Shown here: piece after piece, positions 1-9,100 of the stretch | How positions within the stretch are numbered: the first letter of the stretch is position 1 | How the letters are laid out: each line of letters starts with the position of its first letter | Assembly (NCBI GenBank): GCA_024220525.1 | Contig: JAMYWO010000046.1 | Location: 108,031 to 147,924 of the forward strand | Length of the DNA stretch: 39,894 bases | Source: Cochliopodium minus | Taxonomy: Eukaryota > Discosea > Himatismenida > Cochliopodiidae | Direction: 5' to 3' | The notes under the pieces: model-generated | Database searches by the model: none | Told to the model about the DNA's origin: nothing | Seen by the model: the letters and a program-made list of their open reading frames with translations, nothing else | Made by a program: the position numbers and the translations under genes

Positions 1-261
1 GATGATGATGATGATGATGATGATGATCTTGAGATTAGCATGGATGATCTTTCTTTGGACAAGTCTGCTAATATCAGCATGAACATCAGCAAGGATGATC
101 CTTTGTATGACATTATTGACTCTCCTGTCAAGAAAGAGAAGGAGGACGACAAGAAGAGGAAGAGAGAGACTCCTCCCAAGAGCAAGAAGGAGAGCCAGAA
201 GAATTCTAAGAAGAAGGTTGATGTCACCAACGATTCTCTTTTGATTTCTGAGGATGATTAA
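1..261 (+). CDS. C-terminal end of an acidic/basic nuclear-type protein (5' partial)
   Basis: The reading frame is open from base 1 and ends with TAA at 259-261, so the gene begins upstream of the window. The visible tail starts with nine GAT codons (poly-Asp). It continues as a low-complexity chain mixing short acidic and Ser/Asp motifs with a Lys/Arg-rich block (KKRKRE at about residues 52-57) that resembles a nuclear localisation signal, and it ends in an acidic stretch. Such tails are common on chromatin and DNA-repair enzymes, including type II topoisomerases. No folded domain is visible, so the identity cannot be told. The codon pattern and clean stop support real coding; the function is unknown. 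Confidence 0.7.
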   Translation, partial: DDDDDDDDDLEISMDDLSLDKSANISMNISKDDPLYDIIDSPVKKEKEDDKKRKRETPPKSKKESQKNSKKKVDVTNDSLLISEDD

Positions 262-548
262 TCTCGCATCTTTTAGTTGAGAAATTTTTTTTAATCTCAT
301 AATTCTCTCAACATTTGATTTTTTTATTAATTAATTTCAATAAAAAAAACAAAATTTCAAGTTTCAAGTTTATTTATCTATGCGATATGCTTGTTGTTTT
401 AATAAAGATAAAAAATATTATTTGGAGGTGTCTTCTTTGGCTGATCTTCATATTTTTACACTTTCCCCTTTTGAATTGAATCTGATCTACATTTTTTTTT
501 TCAAAGCCAAAATTTATGTTGATAATGTCGGCAAAGAAAAAAAAAAAA

Positions 549-1202
549 ATGGACCATATTTTTGTTAGATCAAATGATAATTTGCCAGAAAGTTATCAAT
601 CACATTTATATAGCCATCCATTTGTCAATCAAGCAAAAACATTCTACCATATCCATACAATTGCCCCAAATGAAGAAGTAAATCAGATTAATGTTCATAT
701 TTGCATCAATAGGATCGAATTGTTCAAAGAAACATATTATTTCCAACAGGGATTCGAAAAACATGGATTGTGGCCCAAAAAAAAAGAATATTACTATCCC
801 AGGATCGACAAAATAGAATACAATATCAAATATTTCGTTGAGGAAATGGGAAATGAACTTATATTCAACTCTTTCATTTGTAATTCTGAAAATGAATTGA
901 GAGATTTGCACAATTCAGAAATAATGATACATTATCCATCCTTTCTTTCCCATCTCAATCAATTTATCATGTATAGGGAAAAATTGAACATCAAAGAATT
1001 ACTGGTTTTGAGAATATATGCTGAAAACAATAGAGATGAGTGGATAGATGAAGTAATGGATATTTCATCTCATAAAATCTTTAGACTGAAAACATTCAAA
1101 GATTATAAAGATTTGGAGAGAGAAACAAAACATCCCATTGTTCCTTCAAAGATAATATCTGTCTCACCAAATTATCTCTCACCAAAAAAATTGATTGGAT
1201 AG
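549..1202 (+). CDS. Hypothetical protein, about 217 aa
   Basis: An open frame runs from an ATG at 549 to TAG at 1200-1202. I chose this start because it follows a long A-run, as at most start codons in this window; in-frame ATGs at 516 and 525 are alternatives. The product is rich in Asn, Ile, Tyr and Lys and has no motif I recognise, no signal peptide and no membrane segment. Just after the stop, the +1-shifted frame (from 1199) stays open to 1294 and reads like ordinary coding sequence. The true C-terminus may therefore lie past a frameshift. The short ORF at 380-568 overlaps in another frame and is probably not coding. Confidence 0.55.
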   Translation: MDHIFVRSNDNLPESYQSHLYSHPFVNQAKTFYHIHTIAPNEEVNQINVHICINRIELFKETYYFQQGFEKHGLWPKKKEYYYPRIDKIEYNIKYFVEEMGNELIFNSFICNSENELRDLHNSEIMIHYPSFLSHLNQFIMYREKLNIKELLVLRIYAENNRDEWIDEVMDISSHKIFRLKTFKDYKDLERETKHPIVPSKIISVSPNYLSPKKLIG

Positions 1203-1294
1203 AAAGGAAGGAGGATAGTTTGTTTCATTTGCTCTTTGCGAAAATGAATACTAATCTGCTTAAAGATGTATTCCAAAAGAATTCCCCTCAATAG

Positions 1295-1561
1295 ATGATG
1301 ATTATTTGCATTTATCTTGATTCTGACAAAAAAGATGGATTAATAGGTGCGGTGGAAGTTCCTGAAATGAGTGATACTATTTGTGAAAAAGCAAAAGAGA
1401 AATTTGAATCTTTACTTCTTTTGGCTGATAATGCTACCCTCAAAAAATACCAAGTTCTTTCAGTTTATGTCGACGATCTTCTTGATGAAAATAATAATGA
1501 TCTTGTTGTAAAGAATACATCCAACATTGAAGAAACAGATTTGGTTATATTTTATGTTTAA
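1295..1561 (+). CDS. Hypothetical protein, 88 aa, possibly the 3' part of the preceding gene
   Basis: The ORF starts with tandem ATG codons and ends in TAA. It encodes a small protein with alternating hydrophobic and charged segments, a 'VYVDDLLDENN' acidic patch and a hydrophobic C-terminus (VIFYV). I do not recognise a family. It is in the same frame as the open stretch 1199-1294 and is separated from it only by one TAG, so this may be the end of a single frameshifted gene that begins at 549. It could instead be an independent short gene. Nothing in the sequence decides between the two. Confidence 0.45.
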   Translation: MMIICIYLDSDKKDGLIGAVEVPEMSDTICEKAKEKFESLLLLADNATLKKYQVLSVYVDDLLDENNNDLVVKNTSNIEETDLVIFYV

Positions 1562-1886
1562 ATTTTTCTTTGCTTGAGTACATTATTCGGATTTGGATCA
1601 TCTTGATTTCGTTGATTGCGAGTCGAGATGGTCTCATATTCATTGATGAATAGTTTCAAATCGAGTAAACAGGAAGAAAGACATCGAAATTAAATCAAAA
1701 AAAATAAAATATTTAACTTTCTAATAAAGATTTGTTGTTTGGCATCATACTTTTTTGATCTGATATAAACAGAACTCATAAATTGATTCCAAAAATTCGA
1801 ATAATTTTCTTTGTTGGGTTGGAGAAGCTATGTCCAAGTTTCAAAATGGACTTTAATTGATTAATCAATGATTTGTCATTTTTTCT
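1562..1886. other. Intergenic stretch, no gene seen
   Basis: AT-rich sequence between the short ORF and the first direct-repeat copy. I see no coding frame with start and splice support and no RNA gene. Confidence 0.5.
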
Positions 1887-2028
1887 TTTTTTTTTTGATC
1901 CAAAACACCCACAAAGTGGGATATCTTTATTTAAAATATTAAACATAATCAAAACAAAAAAGTAAAATTTTATAGATAATTCAATCAACATTTGGTAGAC
2001 TCCAGATTGGAAGTCCAAGAGTGATTAT
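1887..2028 (+). repeat. Direct repeat copy 1 (about 140 bp)
   Basis: This block is about 95% identical by eye to 2871-3014 in the same orientation. Both copies start in a T-run followed by GATC. Both contain the small hairpin CCCAC-AAA-GTGGG and end at 'AAGTCCAAGA-TGATTAT', after which the sequences diverge. The copies lie about 985 bp apart and flank a T-rich microsatellite and the GC-rich hairpin at 2714-2743. No long ORF is supported inside. Confidence 0.8.
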
Positions 2029-2390
2029 CAAGACTCTTCTATATTTGACACCTTTCCCTGTAGCATTGAAAAGAAGATTTTGAAGAAAGATTATTTTTTT
2101 TGCTTTTTTTTTTTGAAATTCCACATCTTTTTTTTATTTTCTATTGAGATCCCTTAGTTATTTGAGATTAAAATAAGAATAGAAAGAAAAAGAATTATTT
2201 AGTTTCAGTAAGCAGAAAACAGCACAGAAGGTTTGAGAGTTTACATTTGTTTGACAACTTTTCGTAAAATACTAAGATTTTGACAAAAATAAAGAAAAGA
2301 AGGAGACATTTGAATTCTTTTCGTAATTTGTTGAGTTGAAACAAGAAGGATGTAATGAAAATCCAAAATTTTCCATCCTTTTTTCCAGTT

Positions 2391-2485
2391 TATTTTTATT
2401 TTTATTTTTATTTTTATTATTTATTATTTTTATTTTTATTTTTATTTTTATTTTTATTTTTTATTTTTTATTTTTTATTTTTTTC
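2391..2485 (+). repeat. TTTTTA-type microsatellite
   Basis: An uninterrupted run of (T)4-6A units about 95 bp long. Its translation in a Phe/Leu/Ile-only frame is an artefact of the composition, not a gene. Confidence 0.9.
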
Positions 2486-2713
2486 TTTTTTTTTCCGTTT
2501 ACTTTTTTTTTCGTAAACTACTTTTTTTTCGATTACTTCTTTTCACAACTTGTTTTTTCTTTTCCAAACCAAAATGAAAATGGTTGAGAGAGAAGAAGTG
2601 AAAGAGTTCAGTTTCATTTGAAACTTTTTTGAGACATTAAATGAACAAAGGAATCAGTGGAGTTGTGGAAAATGGATGTAAAACAAAGATGTTGTCGGTA
2701 AGAATGCCGAAAA

Positions 2714-2743
2714 GTCCTCCCACCAGAACTAAGGTGGGAGGAC
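2714..2743 (+). ncRNA. GC-rich hairpin, core of a possible structured RNA
   Basis: A perfect 11-bp inverted repeat (GTCCTCCCACC paired with GGTGGGAGGAC) closes an 8-nt loop (AGAACTAA). Its stem is mostly G/C in a region that is otherwise nearly all A/T. The surrounding 2590-2810 is also richer in G/C than the rest of the intergenic DNA. It holds further small stems, including GTTTCA/TGAAAC near 2610 and CTTGA/TCAAG at about 2752-2785. An ATG ORF at 2641-2862 covers it but looks non-coding. I cannot assign an RNA family, and the strand is arbitrary because the stem is symmetric. Confidence 0.4.
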
Positions 2744-2870
2744 ACAATCTCTTGAGGATCTCTATTCTAACAGTAAACGTTCAAGGGAATAAACAATGCG
2801 TTGATGATCACAAAATTGAACTTCTCTTTTTTTTTAAAAACTCTTTTTATTTAAAAAAATAGACTTAATT

Positions 2871-3014
2871 CAATTTTTTTTTGATCTAAAACACCCACAA
2901 AGTGGGATATCTTTATTTAAAATATTAAACATAATCAAAACAAAAAGTAAAATTATTCCAGATAATTCAATCAACATTTGGTAGACTCCAAATTGGAAGT
3001 CCAAGAATGATTAT
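2871..3014 (+). repeat. Direct repeat copy 2 (about 140 bp)
   Basis: Second copy of the 1887-2028 block, same orientation. Its right edge abuts an ambiguous base (N at 3015), and immediately after that the MITE-like element at 3016-3127 begins. Confidence 0.8.
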
Positions 3015-3015
3015 N

Positions 3016-3127
3016 ATATAATTTGGATCAATTTTTATATCTCAACATAAGATACTATATAATTGATCAATGAGATCCAAATAATCATATTACCATTTGT
3101 ATATGTTGATTAATATTGATCCAATTA
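3016..3127 (-). mobile_element. MITE-like element, copy A (112 bp)
   Basis: This 112-bp segment is the reverse complement of 9995-10106, with only two mismatches that I can see. Its ends form short terminal inverted repeats around TTGGATCAAT. It has no coding capacity. Size, terminal inverted repeats, near identity of dispersed copies and opposite orientations fit a miniature inverted-repeat transposable element. No clear target-site duplication can be read, because an N lies at one edge. Confidence 0.7.
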
Positions 3128-3347
3128 CAATCATTTTTACTAACCAATTTTCGTTTTAATTTTTTTTTCAATTAAATAAAAAATTTTTTTTTACAATAAG
3201 TGTATCCCAAATGCTTTTTTTTAACAAGTTTAGTTTTTGAAATAAATTGAATAATATTATTTTACACCGATTCCATATCCTAAATAATTCAAATTAATTA
3301 ATAATTAATCTTTAAAACATTTTTGTTTTTGTTTTGTTTTGGTTTTG

Positions 3348-4257
3348 TCAGGTACCACAATTCATCCTTTCAGATTCCCCATAAAGATACATCGCTTTTT
3401 TATAGTCTTAAATTTTTTTAAAGAGAAATGATTTGAAATCAAAAAATAATTAAATGAAAAGAAAGAAAAATTTACTAACTTCAACTCCATAACCCTTCTT
3501 ATAACAATATCCGAGATTGGAACATGTGATAGCATTTTTGTGTTCTCCCCATTTTTCATCTATTGCTTTTTCATAGTATGATACACACAATGGCAAATCA
3601 CATTTAGCTCCAGTCCCTACAAAATGAATTAATATTTCATTTATAATTTACTTTTTAATTTCCAAGATTTTTATTTTGAAATTTTCAATATTTTTTTTTT
3701 TACCATTAAAATGAAAATAGCCCATAAAGTTATAAGCTAAATTCAAATCTATCCTTGCTTCTTTTTCGTAGAAATCAATGTAATTCTTAAAGATCTTACA
3801 AGAAACTTTTAAATCTATTATTTCTTCCCATCCAAAAAAATATCTAAAAGCTGAATGAAAAAGCAATGATTTATTTTTTATATTAAAATAAAATTAATAT
3901 TTGGCAGTTTTTAAGATAATTTTTAAAGTATAATTGATACTCACCCAACGATATGGAATATGGCTGATCTTTTTCAATTTTATATGCTTCAGAACACCAA
4001 TATCTTGCTTTTTTAGGATTGCCTTGCACCCCACTTCCAAAGCATAAACAAAAACTAAAAAAATTTCATATTATAGAAAATATATTGTTTTATTAAATCT
4101 ATATTTCTATATATATGGCAATGATTGGAAATACTTACCATACTATATTCATATATTCTACTTTTCCTTTCAGAGCTTCTTCCAAACATTTATTAAAATA
4201 TCCATTGGAAAATTTATACTTGAAAATTCTTAATCCTTTGTCATTCACTTTCTCCAT
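3348..4257 (-). CDS. Sel1-like repeat protein, 191 aa
   Basis: Five exons on the minus strand: 4257-4139, 4054-3945, 3850-3704, 3616-3476 and 3406-3348. They sum to 576 nt with GT-AG junctions and a TGA stop. The protein carries successive Sel1-like (TPR-related) motifs: 'FGSGVQGNPKKARYWCSEA', 'YNFMGYFHFNGTGAK' and 'NLGYCYKKGYGVEVNYKKA'. These show the usual G-x-G-V...A spacing. Proteins of this class are adaptor scaffolds; nothing here says which partner is bound. There is no signal peptide. The ATG at 4257 lies 34 bp from the divergent hydroxyisourate hydrolase start, so the two genes must share a very compact promoter. I am confident of the repeat family, not of the role. Confidence 0.8.
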
Positions 4258-4291
4258 TTTTTTTTTTATATTTTCTTTGAATAAAAATAAA
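4258..4291. promoter_or_regulatory. 34-bp bidirectional intergenic promoter region
   Basis: Only 34 bp, a T-run on one side and an A-rich stretch on the other, separate the divergent start codons of the Sel1-repeat gene and the hydroxyisourate hydrolase gene. The 5' untranslated regions must therefore be tiny or overlap. Confidence 0.5.
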
Positions 4292-4642
4292 ATGGAAAAC
4301 AAAAAATCTTCAATATCATCACATGCATTGGATACTGTCACTGGAAAACCATGCAACAATTTGAAAATTACTTTATATCTTTTCACTGAAGAAAAAGCAA
4401 CCCAATTATATCAAGGAAGAACAAATAAAGATGGAAGAATAACTGGTGATTTATTCCCAAAGATAGATGCACCTGCCATTTATAAAGTTAGATTTGATAC
4501 TGAAGATTATTTCATCAACAATAACATCAAAGAGTTTTTCTATCCTTTTGTGGAGATTGTATTCAAGGTAGAAGCTGGACAACATTATCATATTCCTCTT
4601 TTATTGAGCCCCTTTGGATATTCTACCTATAGAGGAAGCTAA
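4292..4642 (+). CDS. 5-hydroxyisourate hydrolase (transthyretin-like), 116 aa
   Basis: Single-exon gene starting at ATG 4292 (A-rich context) and ending in TAA. Upstream in-frame sequence to 4115 overlaps the divergent gene and is not needed. The protein shows the family hallmarks end to end: N-terminal 'SSHALDTVTGKPC' with the catalytic-type His, a central 'GRTNKDGR' turn, and the C-terminal signature 'YSTYRGS' (family consensus YRGS). Length is the usual 110-120 aa without a peroxisomal or secretory leader. HIUase hydrolyses 5-hydroxyisourate, the product of urate oxidase, on the way to allantoin, so this organism likely oxidises urate. The enzyme normally works as a tetramer. No partner pathway gene is adjacent. 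Confidence 0.95.
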   Translation: MENKKSSISSHALDTVTGKPCNNLKITLYLFTEEKATQLYQGRTNKDGRITGDLFPKIDAPAIYKVRFDTEDYFINNNIKEFFYPFVEIVFKVEAGQHYHIPLLLSPFGYSTYRGS

Positions 4643-4808
4643 TAGATAATATTTGAAAATAAAAAAACATTCAAAAAGAAAATATTTAAAATGTGTATTC
4701 ATTCAAAGATGGATAGATTTGTAAATCTTTGTATCTAAATAAATATATCCAAACTGATTTTGGTCGTTAAAAAAAAAATCTTTATTACAATAAATAAGAG
4801 AATGATTT

Positions 4809-5930
4809 TTAAAAAGTATCAATCAATGATTCTCTGACTTGATTAACCAAATTAGTAGGCTGAGATTCATTGAGCTTGAAGATATTATCGATGACAGATA
4901 TCTCAGTAGAGGTGGTATCAGTACCACAGAAAGCAGTCCAATCGTTAACGATCAAACCAGAACCAATGAGATCAGTACCTCTATTGATGGTACCTGCTAC
5001 CAAAGGGACTTGTAATAAAGAGGATAATTCGTTTTGCTCTTCAATGGTGGCTTTAGGATGTACGAGCGCTCCTCTGTTGGAGATGGAACAGTAGGATCCG
5101 ACCAATACATTTCCAGAAATTGTTTGTCTGAAGACTTCAACACCCAATACATCAGAAACTATCAGAAAAAAACCGATTAAAATTAATTTTGATAGATTGA
5201 TTGAGGGATTTTTGAATGTTATTTTAGAAGTATATATATTTTATTATAATTTAATCAGGCGAAAGATGGTGTTAGGTCTCGTCATATGACTTACGATCTT
5301 GATTATCATCATATTAAATTAAAAAAATAATTTGTTTTCTTCTTTATTTCAAAAAGAATTTGTTTTATAGAAATAGAATGGTTCATTTTTTTGAGTTAAT
5401 TGTATTTTTGTTTTTATTAAAAGGATAAATAAATTTTTCTTTATATTTTCTCTTTATAAATATATATTTTTTTATTCTTACTTATTTCTTCAGTTTCTCT
5501 ATCTAAATCAGGATGTACCAATGCAACGTGATCATTACATACAATACAATTTCCCAATGCACTCAATTTTTCTTCTACTCTCTGGACAATGATCCCTTCA
5601 GGCAAAGAGTTTCTAATGTGCATCAATTCTTTATCAGTACAATTGACAGGCAACAATAATCCTTTTGAATTTCCCACAGTCATTCTTCCAATCAAAGATG
5701 TGGTTGCTACGGTACAAGAAATTACAGGAATATGATCTACCAATTCTTGTTCAATTACTTTAAATTGTTCTGCTCCACCAAAAGCAGTAAGTACATATTT
5801 GTTTGTTAATTTTGCAAATACTCCAATATCTACACTATTTTCGAATTGTGCTCCTATAAAATGGTAAAAGAAAATGGTTAAAAATTAAACACAATTAAAA
5901 AATTTTTTTTTTTTCTTTACTTATTGACAT
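4809..5930 (-). CDS. EIF6: Eukaryotic translation initiation factor 6 (eIF6), 243 aa
   Basis: Three exons: 5930-5921 (10 nt, encoding MSI plus one base), 5853-5482 and 5158-4809. The total is 732 nt with TAA stop. The protein is colinear with eIF6/Tif6 throughout: 'RAQFENS' at the N-terminus, '[10 protein letters not shown]', '[12 protein letters not shown]', 'GNSKGLLLP', 'DLDRETEEI', 'VEVFRQT', '[18 protein letters not shown]' and the '[10 protein letters not shown]' block. Length matches the usual 245 aa. eIF6 binds the 60S subunit, blocks premature 40S joining and is needed for 60S biogenesis. The very short first exon is needed to give a start codon and restores the conserved Arg. The 323-nt second intron is much longer than most here and carries a C/D snoRNA on the same strand. 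Confidence 0.96.
5248..5320 (-). ncRNA. Intronic C/D-box snoRNA, predicted LSU rRNA 2'-O-methylation guide
   Basis: In the second intron of the eIF6 gene, sense strand. A consensus C box (ATGATGA) lies at 5312-5306 and a D box (CTGA) at 5258-5255. A perfect 7-bp terminal stem (AATTTAA / TTAAATT) sits just outside the boxes. A C'-like box (ATGACGA) lies inside. The bases directly upstream of the D box (CACCATCTTTCG) are complementary to CGAAAGATGGTG, which I recall as a conserved segment of large-subunit rRNA. By the D+5 rule the target would be the second A of the AAA. Hosting inside a ribosome-biogenesis gene is typical. It is too short for most annotation pipelines to call. Confidence 0.8.
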
Positions 5931-6177
5931 TTTAGATTTTCTTTATTACAATGGATTTGATTTTTTTTTTTTTTTCTAAATAAATTTTGTTCTATGAAAA
6001 ATTATCCTTTTTAACACAAGATAAATCTCAAAAATAATGGAGTTTCTTTGTATTTTCTCAAACTCATTTTTGAATATATTTTTTTTCACAATTTTCTTGA
6101 TCTATATTTAAGTGAAAAAAATAAAAAAAATGAAGAATCTATTTTCCAGATTGAAGTAAATTTTAAATTTAATGAGA

Positions 6178-9100
6178 TTATAAAAAAACGCTAATTATTT
6201 CATTTTCTTTGAGGTTTTTGTTTTTGGTTATCAAGTTTCTGGGAGTTTCTCTTCTTTTATTTGGCAGATAAGAATTAGACTTGATTTCAATTAAATATTT
6301 GATAATGTCCACATTTTTGTTAAAATTACAAGCTAAATGAAGAGGGGTATTTTCATAGATATCTACACTACAAATATCACCACATTTATTTTCGTACAAA
6401 TACTTTACTATTTCGAGATTTTCATTACTTTTGCAAGAGAGATGTAAAGGAGATTCATTTTTATCATTAAAGTTTATAGAAATTTTTAGTTCAAGCAAGC
6501 GTTTGACTACTGAAATGTTACGACTATGTTTGCTAGCCTTGTGAAGAAGAGAATTTTTGCCTTCGTCTTTGAAATTAATGTCTGCCTTCTCACTGATCAA
6601 AAAATTGAGTATATCAGGGTTTTGAGAAAACATGCAAACAATATCCATAGGATACAATCTGTTATAATTATGAGTATTTATGGTGGAAATTTTTTTTTCA
6701 AAGAAATATTTTATCATTGATAAGTTTTTGTTATGAAAAACCAAATTTTTCATGGAATTTTTATATTTATCCATTGACTTATCATCACATTTCATATCAA
6801 TCAAGAATTCCACTACTTCAGGACTGCTGTTATATTTAGTTGCAATAAGAAGAGGACTTTCTCCATTTTTATTTTTGCAATCCAAACTACTGTTTTTTTC
6901 CACCAAAAATCTAATCACTTCACAATTTGTATTGTTTTGGCATGCAAGAAGAAGGGGAGTGTTTGAAATTTTATATTTTTTGTTTAAATCTGGTTTTGTC
7001 AGTTCATACAATTTTATGATTACTTCCACATTGGTATTGTTTCTACAAGCATAATCAAAAGGAGTATTTTCATAATTATTCAACAAATTTACTTCACATT
7101 TTTTTTCAATCATATATTTTATTATTTCCATTTTATCGTTGTTTCTATTTAAACAGGCAAAGTGTAAAGGAGTATACAAATCTTTGTTTTGTTTGTTCAA
7201 ATTAGTTCCTTTCCTAATCAAATATTTAATTATTTCGAAACTATTTTTATACAAACAGGCCCAATGAAATGGGGTGTTGTCTTTTCTACTTAATGAATTT
7301 ACATCCACTCCCATTTCTTCTATCAAATATACCAACATATCCAAATTTTCAACGCGGTCTCTTTCTGCAACAAAATGGATAAAATGATTTTCATTTTTAG
7401 AAAATCTCAGTTTGTTTATGTCCATTCCTTTTTCAAAGAGATATTTGATAGCTTCAATACTATTAAAATTAGAAAGAGATTCAAGTTTGTGATCATCATC
7501 AATAGATTTAATAATTTTCAGAAAAATTTCGTTAGGTTTCTCCCCAATAAATTCTTTGAAACAATTACTCATACATAATGATATTTTGTGGTAAATATGG
7601 AGGCTTGATCTATTCATATTCTCATTTTCTTCCAAAATTTTGTAATAATTTTTATTTTTTAGATCGTTAAAAAATAGATCAAAAATGTTTTCATATCTTT
7701 CTGAATATTTCTCTTTACTAAAATAAAAAGAGATTAAAGGCAATACGACAGTTGTATACATCCATTCATTTTTAGTATTTAGGATCCACTTTTTCATTTC
7801 AATTCCCTCATCTGTGTTTTCATTTTTAGGAATCAACTTTTTGGAAATAAATCTCGAACAAAAATATTCTTGGAAAGAAAAGTGAGAAAACTCAAAAATA
7901 AAATCTTCATCCAATCTTTGAGATTTTGTTTTTTTGAACAACCCACATCTTTTGATGGTTTGAAATATTAATCCTTTATCTTCGTTGGAAAATCCAAATG
8001 TTCCAATTGATTTTTCAATCTCTTTATCAATTTCCAATTTTCCAAAATTGAATTTTTTGTTTTTAAAAGTTTCAAAAGAAATTTTTTCAATCAAAGCTTT
8101 AGATATTTTTCTCAAAGATTCCTTTTCAATGTTCCTTTTAAAAGATTGTTTAATAGTTGTTTTATAAATATTTCCTGTTTTGTTTAATTCTTTCAGATTT
8201 TCATTGTTGTCATTATTTTCAACAATCATGCAAATCATTTCAAGAAACAAAGGTATATGACATAAAGATTTAATCGAATCATTTTCAAGAATATTTCCAA
8301 TTTTTTTGTTCATTTCAATATTTTCAATGTTTTTATCAAAACCAAAATATTTTTCAACAAATGTTTTAATCTCTGTTTTTTCAAAACCATTTATTATTAA
8401 ATTTAAAGAGATAGAGTTAATTCTTGAAGAAATTTCAGGTCTAGTTGTCATTATCATGCTCTTATAAATGCTCAAAGACTCCATGACTCTTTCCATTTTT
8501 TTGTTTTGAGATGACAAAATTTCAATCTCGTCAATTCCATCAACAATTAACAAAATTTTATTGTTCTCGTTCTTTTCTGTAAGAATTTTTTTTATTGCTT
8601 GCAAATCCTTTCTTACATAGTTTTTTTCAAAGTAAACCCTGAAAATATATTCAAAAATATCTTTGTCACTTTCGTCAATTTCTTTCAAATCAATGTAGAA
8701 GATAAACTCAAAATCTTCATTAACCCAAATTTCTTTGTTCATATATTGACGACAGATGTATTTTGTGAGTGTTGTCTTTCCAATACCTGCTTTTCCTTCA
8801 ATTAAAATTCTATTAGGATGTTTAAAACTGTTTTTTTCATTATTTTCATTGATGATGTCGAAAACATTTTCCAAATCAATTTTTTGACCCATTATCATTT
8901 GTTTTTCAAACAAATCCCTCGAATTATCGCTTAATGAATTTTTTTTTTCATCATCTTTATCACTACTTAAATCTTTGATTTGGAGAGATACAAATGCCTC
9001 CATTATTTTCCTTTCTTTGTTTTCGTCCAAAGAATTAATTTCAACATTTTCTTCGTAATAAATCTTTAAAAAATTAATTAAATCATCTACTCTTATTTTT

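Noticed and set aside
1776-2018. 80-aa minus-strand ORF
   Set aside because: Lies within direct repeat copy 1, and the equivalent frame is not kept open in copy 2.
2336-2587. 83-aa ORF of almost only Phe, Leu and Ile
   Set aside because: Direct translation of the TTTTTA microsatellite; low complexity with no gene context.
2641-2862. 73-aa ORF covering the GC-rich hairpin
   Set aside because: Codon use is unlike neighbouring genes, it is interrupted by a perfect inverted repeat, and it has no domain; a structured non-coding element explains it better.
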